Below, piece by piece: positions 10,172 through 22,000 of a DNA stretch of 64,000 nucleotides. The stretch is from Cladorhizidae sp. MBARI D1340-BT2 (Eukaryota; Porifera; Demospongiae; Poecilosclerida; Cladorhizidae). The position numbers and the translations under genes are program-made. Every line of letters begins with the position of its first letter. Within the stretch, counting starts at the first letter, position 1. The notes below the pieces were generated by a model. It had not been told where the DNA came from. It saw only the letters and a program-made list of their open reading frames with translations, and made no database searches. The stretch is from positions 18,844,422-18,908,421 of the forward strand of contig JAQNBH010000010.1 in the NCBI GenBank assembly GCA_028752905.1, in the 5' to 3' direction.

Positions 10172-10815
10172 CATGATAACCTTAACTTTTTTTGTGTTCA
10201 GTTCTTTGTTGATACTTTAATATCAACAAAGTCTTTATTTATTTATTATTATTATTTTATTTATTATTATTATTAATTATTTTCGTTTATTTATTTATTT
10301 TTATACGATCCTCTCTAGGGCTTCTCTTTGTCCTGATAGTTTTTATATATATATAAATTTATTTTTTAAATTTAGTTTATTTATTTATTTATTATTACTA
10401 CTATTATTATTATTTATTTGTTTATTTAACTATTATTATTTATTTATTTATTTATTTATTATTACTTTTATTATTTATTAATTTATTATTATTACTACTA
10501 CTATTATTATTTATTTATTTATTATTACTACTATTATTATTTATTTATTTATTTATTATTACTACTATTATTATTTATTTACTACTATTATTATTTATTA
10601 ATTTATTATTACTATTTATTTATTATTACTCACTATTATTTACTAACTATTATTTATTTATTAATTTATTATTACTATTATTATTATTTATTTATTTTTA
10701 CTACTATTATTATTTATTCATTTATTTATTATTACTACTATTTATTTACTACTACTATTTATTTATTTATTATTACTATTTATTTATTATTACTACTATT
10801 ATTATTTATTTTGGG
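10172..10815. repeat. AT-rich (TTTA)n / (TTATTA)n low-complexity tract
   Basis: About 640 bp of interleaved ATTT, ATT and ACT triplet/tetramer repeats directly after the Penelope-like relic. This is plausibly expansion of the element's AT-rich 3' tail, but that is inference. Confidence 0.9.
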
Positions 10816-10888
10816 TTTGGGGGGAATAGGGGAATATATAACTAATGAAATATAGAATACAAGGCAAGAACTACAGTATATTGGTTAT

Positions 10889-11500
10889 CTAGTTATCGAA
10901 AAACAACCATCTGGACTGGCCCCCCACTGACCCCACCACAGATGCTGTGTTCCTTCTCTGTACAGCTACAGAAACACTCTGAAGAAGGTATGCTCTCTCC
11001 TTCGCCTCTCCAGCACATTGTCTCACTCTGTGGCCTAGCTCCTTAAAAAAGGCCAGTGTCCTCTTCCCAATGGCCCCCAAAGTCTCAATAGCCACAGGTA
11101 TGAAGGAATAGCCAGGCCCTAAGGTGATCTACTTGGCTGACTTCCTCTCCTCAGCAAGGTCAGCCACTGCTCCAGCACTATTGGTGGCATAGCATCACTA
11201 GGACTGTGCAAAGGTGTCCGGGCAAGTCACATCCCATACTAGTGGCTTGCCATCCTTCCATGGGATCGTCACTGCCCCATCCAGTCACCTGCCGTCTGTG
11301 CGGTTCAGACCTAATGGTTCTAGCCTTGAAGGTGTGTGTGATGTGGTCAGAGCTCTGTGTATGATGTCATTGATGGCCCCATGACAATAATGGTGCCCTT
11401 CGCTCTTCCTACCGACCCCACGGGTGGCCAGGTGGTCCACCTCAGTCCCACAGTGATGGCACGTGTGGGGGAGACAGGAATGCCCCGCAGCAACTCACAC
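10889..11500 (-). pseudogene. Fragment of a retroelement-linked ORF (CHHC..PWKDGKPLVWDV type)
   Basis: Minus-strand relic. Reading from about 11465 leftwards: HTCHHCGTEVDHLATRG, HGAINDIIHRAL, SRLEPLGLNRTDGR, a stop, VTIPWKDGKPLVWDVTCPDT, stops, then AIETLGAIGKRTLAFFKELG and SVAVQRRNTASV (10889-11095). I recognise this ordered set as the region following reverse transcriptase in a family of animal retroelement ORFs, but cannot name the clade. At least three stops or frameshifts are present. The start of the same region appears intact at 63901-64000 on the plus strand. Confidence 0.75.
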
Positions 11501-12343
11501 TGAGGAAAGCTGCACATACATCAACACTGTACCTCACTCTTGACAAAGGCAGTGCTCCCGAAGGATTATCTTGCCATTAGTTTTGTTGTCGACACCACTC
11601 GACGTAGCGATGCATAGCTCTTGTTAGCGCCTCAGTGGAGCCAATTCCAAACTGCAGGTAGTTGTTATTACAATAGCCTTCTCAATAATCAGCCTTGAAT
11701 TTTTGCTCTCTCGATATTTCGACTAGTTACTCGAGGGAATGTATTTTCGTTCCGTTAAATTTTTTTTTTAAATTAAAAAAAAAAGTATGTGTGATATAAA
11801 AAAGCACATGCCACGAATGAGGATGGTAGTCAGTTTGTAAAGGAGCTATCGGACAGTGTCTAGTATACTATTACAGTAAATGCTGCAGTGGCATTCATAA
11901 AGTGATAATCCACTAGAGCCACATTACATTCTTGGTGTGAGACGGGCCACCATGGAGCATGCTGGTCGGAGCCGAGCATGAAACCATGCAATCCAGTGGT
12001 CCAATTGGCAAGGTCAGACAGAGGTTCTTAATTTTAGTATCTACTTTTCAAGATTTGATTAATTAAGGGAGTGGGTTTGCCCTATCTGTAAGCAGGTAGA
12101 ATTCGTGGGTGAGTGAGGCCTCACTGAAGAGTAAGAGTGAGAGAGTTGGATTTCCCTCCTGGTCGCCTCGAGGGGTGAGTGGAAGAAAGGAGAAGAGAAG
12201 ATCATGAATGGCCTGATGAACAGAGTGACTGTGTCCATCATCCTTCCCTGTCAGCCATGCAGCCCGTCTCACCTGCTGTGCAGCAAATACTTATTATCAT
12301 CTCTCAATGAACTCTCAGTGGACATAATAACATTAAAATCACA
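11501..12343 (+). other. GTF2H4 intron 2, unassigned stretch
   Basis: Short frames on both strands without recognisable domains. A sequence like one arm of the hairpin at 12344-12396 (TTCTCAATAATCA) also occurs near 11679 and, more diverged, near 7945 beside the Penelope-like relic. Confidence 0.5.
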
Positions 12344-12396
12344 TTCTCAATAATCAACTTCAAATTGTATTACAATTTCAAGTTGATTATTGAGAA
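12344..12396. repeat. 53-bp near-perfect palindrome (26-bp arms)
   Basis: Left arm 12344-12369 and right arm 12371-12396 are inverted copies with one mismatch and a single-base centre. They could form a cruciform or RNA hairpin, and may be two element ends joined head to head. Confidence 0.85.
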
Positions 12397-12402
12397 GGTT
12401 TA

Positions 12403-12636
<234 letters not shown>

Positions 12637-12660
12637 GGGTGGGGGGGGGCGGGGGGCGGT

Positions 12661-12930
12661 TATAGGGGCCTATGGGGGAGGTGGCTTGCATGGGTTTATT
12701 AGGGTCTTGGTTTGTTGTTTGCTCTGTTTCGGGGTGGCTTTGCTATCTGGTAAGGGGTTGCATCAGCTATTAACCGTGCAGCCTGTTCTCACTTGCGCAT
12801 CGCAACTAGGCCAATCTAGCCTAACATCTGCTGCTGGGTGTTCTCTCATCATTATCTTCACTATGACAACCATTCGTGGTTTACTTAATAAGGCGGCTGA
12901 CCCATTCATATTTTTTTATGGGTGAGCGTA
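12661..12930 (+). other. Unassigned intronic sequence
   Basis: A frame of 79 codons lies here with no family features that I recognise. I see nothing supportable. Confidence 0.4.
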
Positions 12931-12934
12931 CAGT

Positions 12935-13190
12935 GCATACATAGATACATTATATACATATATACATATATACATAGATACATACATACATATATACATA
13001 TATATATACATATATACATAGATAGATACATCGATACATAGATGCTTAGATAGATACATAGATACATAGATGCTTAGATAGATACATAGATACATAGATA
13101 CATAGATACATACATACATATATACATAGATACATACATACATAGATACATAGATACATAGATGCATAGATACATAGATACATAGAAGGG
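12935..13190. repeat. (ATACAT/AGATACAT)n microsatellite
   Basis: Interleaved ATACAT, ATAGATAC and ATGCTTAGATAG units, followed by a poly(G) run at about 13200-13211. Confidence 0.92.
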
Positions 13191-13211
13191 GCACAGAATT
13201 GGGGGGGGGGG

Positions 13212-13640
13212 GTGAGTATATTCTAGGTCTAGGGGTGTTCTAAGGCTAGGGGTCTATGAATATTCTAGGGCTAGGGGTATTCTAGGGCTAGGGTATCTAA
13301 GGCTAGGGTATTCTAGGGCTAGGGATATTCTAGGGCTAGGGGTATTATAGGACTATGGGATTCTAGGGCTAGGGCTATTCTAGGGCGAGGGGTATTCTAG
13401 GGCTAGGGATATTCTAGGGCTAGGGGTATTCTAGGACTATGGGATTCTAGGGCTAGGGCTATTCTAGTGCGAGGGGTATTCTGGGGTTAGGGGAATTCTA
13501 CGGCTAGGATATTCTAGGGCTAGGGCTATTCTAGGGCGAGGGGATTTCTAGGATGAGTGTTCTAGGGCTAGGGTGTTCTAGGGCTAGGGCTGGTGTTCTA
13601 GGGATGAGTGTTGTAGGGCTAGGGCTGGGTACAGATTGTA
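13212..13640 (+). repeat. CTAGGG / TATTCTAGGGCTAGGG repeat
   Basis: About 430 bp of degenerate GGGCTAGGG(G/A)TATTCTA units, G-rich on the GTF2H4 sense strand. It shares its hexamer with the arrays at 4607, 43950, 46420 and 48580. Confidence 0.9.
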
Positions 13641-13699
13641 TTCAGCATAAGTCTAGAGACATCCTGGGTGGCAAACATGCTGAAAATACCAGGATATCT

Positions 13700-15292
13700 T
13701 AGGACAGGTCCTGGCTCCACAGCCCTGGCCCATCCTCTAGGACAGGTCCTGGCTCCACAGCCCTGGCCCATCCTCTAGGACAGGTCCCGGCTCCACAGTC
13801 CTGGCCCATCCTCTAGGACAGGTCCTGGCTCCACAGGCCTGGCCCATCCTCTAGGACAGGTCCTGGCTCCACAGGCCTGGCCCATCCTCTAGGACAGGTC
13901 CTGGCTCCACAGGCCTGGCCCATCCTCTAGGACAGGTCCTGGTTCCACAGGCCTGGCCCATCCTCTAGGACAGGTTCTGGCTCCACAGGCCTGGCCCATC
14001 CTCTAGGACAGGTCCTGGCTCAACAGGCCTGGACCATCCTCTAGGACATGTTCTGGCTCCACAGGCCTGGCCCATCCTCTAGGACAGGTCCTGGCTCCAC
14101 AGGCCTGGCCCATTGTCTGGGACAGGTCCTGGCTCCACAGGCCTGGCCCATCCTCTGGGACAGGTCCTGGCTCCACAGACCTGGCCCATCCTCTAGGACA
14201 GGTCCTGGCTCCACAGGCCTGGCCCATCTCCTGGCTCCACAGGCCTGGCCCATCCTCTAGGACAGGTCCTGGCTCCACAGGCCTGGCCCATCCTCTAGGA
14301 CAGGTCCTGGCTCCACAGGCTTGGCCCATCCTCTAGGACAGGTCCTGGCTCCACAGGCCTGGCCCATCCTCTAGGACAGGTCCTGGCTCCACAGGCCTGG
14401 CCCATCCTCTAGGACAGGTCCTGGACAGGTCCTGGCTCCACAGCCCTGGACCATCCTCTAGGACAGGTCCTGGGTCCACAGGCCTGGCCCATCCTCTAGG
14501 ACAGGTTCTGGCTCCACAGGCCTGGCCCATCCTCTAGGACAGGTCCTGGCTCCACAGGCCTGGCCCATCCTCTAGGACAGGTCCTGGCTCCACAGGCCTG
14601 GCCCATCCTCTAGGACAGGTCCTGGCTCCACAGGCCTGGCCCATCCTCTAGGACAGGTCCTGGCTCCACAGGCCTGGCCCATCCTCTAGGACAGGTCCTG
14701 GCTCCACAGGCCTGGCCCATCCTCTAGGACAGGTCCTGGACAGGTCCTGGCTCCACAGCCCTGGCCCATCCTCTAGGACAGGTCCTGGCTCCACAGGCCT
14801 GGCCCATCCTCTAGGGCAGGTCCTAGCTCCACAGGCCTGGCCCATCCTGTAGGACAGGTTCTGGCTCCACAGGCCTGGCCCTGCCTCTAGGACAGGTCCT
14901 GGCTCCACAGGCCTGGACCATCCTCTAGGACAGGTTCTGGCTCCACAGGCCTGGCCCATCCTCTAGGACAGGTCCTGGCTCCACAGGCCTGGCCCATCCT
15001 CTGGGACAGGTCCTGGCTCCACAGGCCTGGCCCATCCTCTAGGACAGGTCCTGGCTCCACAGGCCTGGCCCATCCTCTAGGACAGGTCCTAGCTCCACAG
15101 GCCTGGCCCATCCTCTAGGACAGGTCCTGGCTCCACAGGCCTGGCCCATCCTCTAGGACAGGTCCTGGGTCCACAGGCCTGGCCCATCCTCTAGGACAGG
15201 TTCTGGCTCCACAGGCCTGGCCCATCCTCTAGGACAGGTCCTGGCTCCACAGGCCTGGCCCATCCTCTAGGACAGGTCCTGGCTGGCCCATC
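13700..15292 (+). repeat. 38-bp minisatellite A, about 42 copies
   Basis: The unit is AGGACAGGTCCTGGCTCCAC followed by AGGCCTGGCCCATCCTCT. Shortened units with a repeated GGACAGGTCCT occur at about 14422 and 14738, and one unit near 14227 is truncated. The array ends 54 bp before GTF2H4 exon 3. Minus-strand frames with repeated GQACGARTCPRGWARPVEP are period artefacts. Confidence 0.95.
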
Positions 15293-15346
15293 ATCTCTCT
15301 CCATTCATCGTTTGTCATCAATTTATTTTGCATTATTCTCTGCTAG

Positions 15347-15478
15347 ACTTCACCAGGAGAGTCTGGCCAGAATGGAGAACCTCCGCGTGTGTGAGCTCGT
15401 GCCAATAGCCGGGGGACAGCAAGGGGCACAGCTGAACAGCTGCTTCAAGTCCAACCTTCAAATGCTTCTCTGCGGAGG
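15347..15478 (+). CDS. GTF2H4: TFIIH subunit 4 (p52), exon 3
   Basis: Residues 76-120. The acceptor is TTCTCTGCTAG/A. The reading ENLRVCELVPIAGGQQG then SCFKSNLQMLLCGG aligns with the LRIW..LLPGGLQG..LNPxFxxNLRxALLGGG region of p52. It begins right after the 38 bp minisatellite of intron 2. It ends GGAGG/GTGTGT at the start of a GT dinucleotide run, so the donor itself is part of the microsatellite. The two terminal G bases join the first T of exon 4 to make a glycine codon. Confidence 0.92.
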
Positions 15479-15694
15479 GTGTGTGTGTGTGTGTGTATGT
15501 GTGTGCATTTATAAGTGTGTGTATGTTTGTATGTATGGATGTGTGTGTATATATGTGTGTGCATGTGTGTATAGTTCGTGTGAGTGATGAGATGTGATAC
15601 CAGTGTGTGTGTGTGTGTGGTGTGTGTGTGTGTGTGTGTGTGTGCGGTATGTGTATGTGTGTGTGTGTATGTGTGTGTGTGTATGTGTGTCTAG
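15479..15694 (+). repeat. GTF2H4 intron 3, mostly (GT)n microsatellite
   Basis: This 216 bp intron runs from a GTGTGTGTGT donor to a GTGTGTCTAG acceptor. GT and GTAT repeats fill nearly all of it except about 15575-15603. Confidence 0.9.
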
Positions 15695-15788
15695 TGGTGA
15701 ACCCTGGGCGGCAGTTGGTCACACAGGAGAAGACAAACATGCCAGAGATGTGGGCTATCTCGGCACCTACGCCGACAAGCAGTGGGAG
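15695..15788 (+). CDS. GTF2H4: TFIIH subunit 4 (p52), exon 4
   Basis: Residues 120-151. The acceptor is GTGTGTCTAG/T after a GT-repeat tract. The reading GEPWAAVGHTGEDKHARDVG.. YADKQWE matches the conserved PDKHARDV..L..YAxxRWE segment of p52. The donor GAG/GTAGCA (phase 0) is followed within 10 bp by a CA repeat. This exon is thus framed by GT repeat upstream and CA repeat downstream. The next exon is 28,068 bp away, across the 18 bp minisatellite. Confidence 0.92.
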
Positions 15789-15792
15789 GTAG

Positions 15793-15796
<4 letters not shown>

Positions 15797-15829
<33 letters not shown>
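15797..15829 (+). repeat. (CA)n microsatellite
   Basis: A CA run of about 16 dinucleotides just inside the 5' end of GTF2H4 intron 4. Confidence 0.95.
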
Positions 15830-15831
<2 letters not shown>

Positions 15832-16000
15832 TTAGAATAATTAAAACAACACTATAAAGAAACCAGACCCGACCCATGTGGACCACGACTGATGACCCTT
15901 TACCGTTTAATAACCTTCCGCAATCAGTATAATTGGTGTTCATGGTGGTATAGGGTCATTAGACTGGTTGTGGTCCCCACGGGTATCGTCTGGAATAGGC

Positions 16001-19000
16001 AGTGCCACTAATACAGGGAGTCCCACTAATACAGGGAGCATCACTAATACAGGGAGTGCCACTAATACAGGGAGTGCCACTAATATAGGGAGCACCACTA
16101 ATTCAGGGAGTGCCACTAATACAGGGAGCACCACTAATACAGGGAGTGCCACTAATACAGGGAGTGCCACTAATACAGGGAGTGCCACTAATACAGGGAG
16201 CACCACTAATACAGGGAGCACCACTAATACAGGGAGTGCCACTAATACAGGGAGTGCCACTAATACAGGGAGTGCCACTAATACAAGGAGTGCCACTAAT
16301 ACAGGGAGCACTACTAATACAGGGAGTGCCACTAATACAGGGAGTGCCACTAATACAGGGAGCACTACTAATACAGGGAGCACCACTAATACATGGAGTG
16401 CCACTAATACAGGGAGTGCCACTAATACAGGGAGTGCCACTAATACAGGGAGTGCCACTAATACAGGGAGTGCCACTAATACAGGGAGCACCAATAATAC
16501 AGGGAGCACCAATAATACAGGGAGCACCAATAATACAGGGAGCGCTACTAATACATGGAGTGCCACTAATACAGGGAGTGCCACTAATACAGGGAGTGCC
16601 ACTAATACAGGGAGTGCCACTAATACAGGGAGTGCCACTAATACAGGGAGTGCCACTAATACAGGGAGTGCCACTAATACAGGGAGCACCACTAATACAG
16701 GGAGCACTACTAATACAGGGAGCACTAGTGAGTGCCACTAATACAGGGAGCACCACTAATGGAGTGCCACTAATACAGGGAGTGCCACTAATACAGGGAG
16801 CACCACTAATACAGGGAGCACCACTAATACAGGGAGTGCCACTAATACAGGGAGTGCCACTAATACAGGGAGTGCCACTAATACAGGGAGTGCCACTAAT
16901 ACAGGGAGCATCACTAATACAGGGAGCACCACTAATACAGGGAGTGCCACTAATACAGGGAGTGCCACTAATACAGGGAGTGCCACTAATACAGGGAGTG
17001 CCACTAATACAGGGAGTGCCACTAATACAGGGAGTGCCACTAATACAGGGAGTGCCACTAATACAGGGAGTGCCACTAATACAGGGAGCATCACTAATAC
17101 AGGGAGTGCCACTAATACAGGGAGTGCCACTAATACAGGGAGCACCACTAATACAGGGAGCGCCACTAATACAGGGAGTGCCACTAATACAGGGAGTGCC
17201 ACTAATACAGGGAGTGCCACTAATACAGGGAGCACCACTAATACAGGGAGCGCCACTAATACAGGGAGTGCCACTAATACAGGGAGTGCCACTAATACAG
17301 GGAGTGCCACTAATACAGGGAGTGCCACTAATACAGGGAGTGCCACTAATACAGGGAGTGCCACTAATACAGGGAGTGCCACTAATACAGGGAGTGCCAC
17401 TAATACAGGGAGTGCCACTAATACAGGGAGTGCCACTAATACAGGGAGTGCCACTAATACAGGGAGTGCCACTAATACAGGGAGTGCCACTAATACAGGG
17501 AGTGCCACTAATACAGGGAGCGCCACTAATACAGGGAGCACCACTAATACAGGGAGCACCACTAATACAGGGAGCACCACTAATACAGGGAGCACCACTA
17601 ATACAGGGAGTGCCACTAATACAGGGAGTGCCACTAATACAGGGAGTGCCACTAATACAGGGAGTGCCACTAATACAGGGAGCACCACTAATACAGGGAG
17701 CACCACTAATACAGGGAGTGCCACTAATACAGGGAGTGCCACTAATACAGGGAGTGCCACTAATACAGGGAGTGCCACTAATACAGGGAGTGCCACTAAT
17801 ACAGGGAGCACTACTAATACAGGGAGCACCACTAATACAGGGAGTGCCACTAATACAGGGAGTGCCACTAATACAGGGAGCACCACTAATGGAGTGCCAC
17901 TAATACAGGGAGTGCCACTAATACAGGGAGCACCACTAATACAGGGAGTGCCACTAATACAGGGAGTGCCACTAATACAGGGAGCACCACTAATACAGGG
18001 AGTGCCACTAATACAGGGAGCACCACTAATACAGGGAGTGCCACTAATACAGGGAGTGCCACTAATACAGGGAGCACCACTAATACAGCGAGTGCCACTA
18101 ATACAGGGAGCACCACTAATACAGCGAGTGCCACTAATACAGGGAGTGCCACTAATACAGGGAGTGCCACTAATACAGGGAGTGCCACTAATACAGGGAG
18201 TGCCACTAATACAGGGAGTGCCACTAATACAGGGAGCACTACTAATACAGGGAGTGCCACTAATACAGGGAGCACTACTAATACAGGGAGCGCCACTAAT
18301 ACAGGGAGCACCACTAATACAGGGAGCACCACTAATACAGGGAGTGCCACTAATACAGGGAGTGCCACTAATACAGGGGTGCCACTAATACAGGGAGTCC
18401 CACTAATACAGGGAGTGCCACTAATACAAGGAGCACTACTAATACAGGGAGTGCCACTAATATAGGGAGCACCACTAATACAGGGAGTGCCACTAATACA
18501 GGGAGCACCACTAATGGAGTGCCACTAATACAGGGAGTGCCACTAATACAGGGAGCACCACTAATACAGGGAGTGCCACTAATACAGGGAGTGCCACTAA
18601 TACAGGGAGCACCACTAATACAGGGAGCACCACTAATACAGGGAGCACCACTAATACAGGGAGTGCCACTAATACAGGGAGTGCCACTAATACAGGGAGT
18701 GCCACTAATACAGGGAGTGCCACTAATACAGGGAGCACCACTAATACAGGGAGCACCACTAATACAGGGAGTGCCACTAATACAGGGAGCACCACTAATA
18801 CAGGGAGTGCCACTAATACAGGGAGTGCCACTAATACAGGGAGTGCCACTAATACAGGGAGTGCCACTAATACAGGGAGTGCCACTAATACAGGGAGTGC
18901 CACTAATACAGGGAGTGCCACTAATACAGGGAGCACCACTAATACAGGGAGCACTACTAATACAGGGAGCATCACTAATACAGGGAGTGCCACTAATACA

Positions 19001-22000
19001 GGGAGTGCCACTAATACAGGGAGTGCCACTAATACAGGGAGTGCCACTAATACAGGGAGTGCCACTAATACAGGGAGTGCCACTAATACAGGGAGCACCA
19101 CTAATACAGGGAGCACCACTAATACAGGGAGTGCCACTAATACAGGGAGTGCCACTAATACAGGGAGCACCACTAATACAGGGAGCACCACTAATACAGG
19201 GAGTGCCACTAATACAGGGAGCACCACTAATACAGGGAGCACCACTAATACAGGGAGTGCCACTAATACAGGGAGTGCCACTAATACAGGGAGTGCCACT
19301 AATACAGGGAGTGCCACTAATACAGGGAGCACCACTAATACAGGGAGCGCCACTAATACAGGGAGTGCCACTAATACAGGGAGTGCCACTAATACAGGGA
19401 GTGCCACTAATACAGGGAGCACTACTAATACAGGGAGCACCACTAATACAGGGAGCACCACTAATACAGGGAGTGCCACTAATACAGGGAGTGCCACTAA
19501 TACAGGGAGCGCCACTAATACAGGGAGCGCCACTAATACAGGGAGTGCCACTAATACAGGGAGTGCCACTAATACAGGGAGTGCCACTAATACAGGGAGT
19601 GCCACTAATACAGGGAGCACCACTAATACAGGGAGCACCACTAATACAGGGAGTGCCACTAATACAGGGAGTGCCACTAATACAGGGAGTGCCACTAATA
19701 CAGGGAGTGCCACTAATACAGGGAGCATCACTAATACAGGGAGCACCACTAATACAGGGAGTGCCACTAATACAGGGAGTGCCACTAATACAGGGAGTGC
19801 CACTAATACAGGGAGCATCACTAATACAGGGAGTGCCACTAATACAGGGAGTGCCACTAATACAGGGAGTGCCACTAATACAGGGAGCATCACTAATACA
19901 GGGAGCACTACTAATACAGGGAGTGCCACTAATACAGGGAGTGCCACTAATACAGGGAGTGCCACTAATACAGGGAGTGCCACTAATACAGGGAGCACCA
20001 CTAATACAGGGAGTGCCACTAATACAGGGAGCACCACTAATACAGGGAGTGCCACTAATACAGGGAGTGCCACTAATACAGGGAGTGCCACTAATACAGG
20101 GAGTGCCACTAATACAGGGAGCACCACTAATACAGGGAGCGCCACTAATACAGGGAGTGCCACTAATACAGGGAGTGCCACTAATACAGGGAGTGCCACT
20201 AATACAGGGAGTGCCACTAATACAGGGAGTGCCACTAATACAGGGAGTGCCACTAATACAGGGAGTGCCACTAATACAGGGAGTGCCACTAATACAGGGA
20301 GTGCCACTAATACAGGGAGTGCCACTAATACAGGGAGTGCCACTAATACAGGGAGTGCCACTAATACAGGGAGTGCCACTAATACAGGGAGTGCCACTAA
20401 TACAGGGAGTGCCACTAATACAGGGAGTGCCACTAATACAGGGAGTGCCACTAATACAGGGAGTGCCACTAATACAGGGAGTGCCACTAATACAGGGAGC
20501 ACTACTAATACAGGGAGCACCACTAATACAGGGAGTGCCACTAATACAGGGAGTGCCACTAATACAGGGAGCACCACTAATACAGGGAGCACCACTAATA
20601 CAGGGAGTGCCACTAATACAGGGAGTGCCACTAATACAGGGAGTGCCACTAATACAGGGAGTGCCACTAATACAGGGAGCACTACTAATACAGGGAGCAC
20701 CACTAATACATGGAGTGCCACTAATACAGGGAGTGCCACTAATACAGGGAGCACCACTAATGGAGTGCCACTAATACAGGGAGTGCCACTAATACAGGGA
20801 GCACCACTAATACAGGGAGTGCCACTAATACAGGGAGTGCCACTAATACAGGGAGCACCACTAATACAGGGAGTGCCACTAATACAGGGGTGCCACTAAT
20901 ACAGGGAGTCCCACTAATACATGGAGTGCCACTAATACAAGGAGCACTACTAATACAGGGAGTGCCACTAATATAGGGAGCACCACTAATACAGGGAGCA
21001 CCACTAATGGAGTGCCACTAATACAGGGAGTGCCACTAATACAGGGAGCACCACTAATACAGGGAGTGCCACTAATACAGGGAGTGCCACTAATACAGGG
21101 AGCACCACTAATACAGGGAGCACCACTAATACAGGGAGCACCACTAATACAGGGAGTGCCACTAATACAGGGAGTGCCACTAATACAGGGAGTGCCACTA
21201 ATACAGGGAGCACCACTAATACAGGGAGCACCACTAATACAGGGAGCACCACTAATACATGGAGCATCACTAATACAGGGAGTGCCACTAATACAGGGAG
21301 CACCACTAATACAGGGAGCACTACTAATACAGGGAGCATCACTAATACAGGGAGTGCCACTAATACAGGGAGCACTACTAATACAGGGAGTGCCACTAAT
21401 ACAGGGAGCACCACTAATACAGGGAGTGCCACTAATACAGGGAGTGCCACTAATACAGGGAGTGCCACTAATACAGGGAGTGCCACTAATACAGGGAGTG
21501 CCACTAATACAGGGAGCACCACTAATACAGGGAGTGCCACTAATACAGGGAGTGCCACTAATACAGGGAGCACCACTAATACAGGGAGCACCACTAATAC
21601 AGGGAGTGCCACTAATACAGGGAGCACCACTAATACAGGGAGCACCACTAATACAGGGAGTGCCACTAATACAGGGAGTGCCACTAATACAGGGAGTGCC
21701 ACTAATACAGGGAGTGCCACTAATACAGGGAGCACTACTAATACAGGGAGTGCCACTAATACAGGGAGTGCCACTAATACAGGGAGTGCCACTAATACAG
21801 GGAGCACTACTAATACAGGGAGCACCACTAATACAGGGAGCACCACTAATACAGGGAGTGCCACTAATACAGGGAGTGCCACTAATACAGGGAGCACCAC
21901 TAATACAGGGAGCACCACTAATACAGGGAGCACCACTAATACATGGAGCATCACTAATACAGGGAGTGCCACTAATACAGGGAGCACCACTAATACAGGG

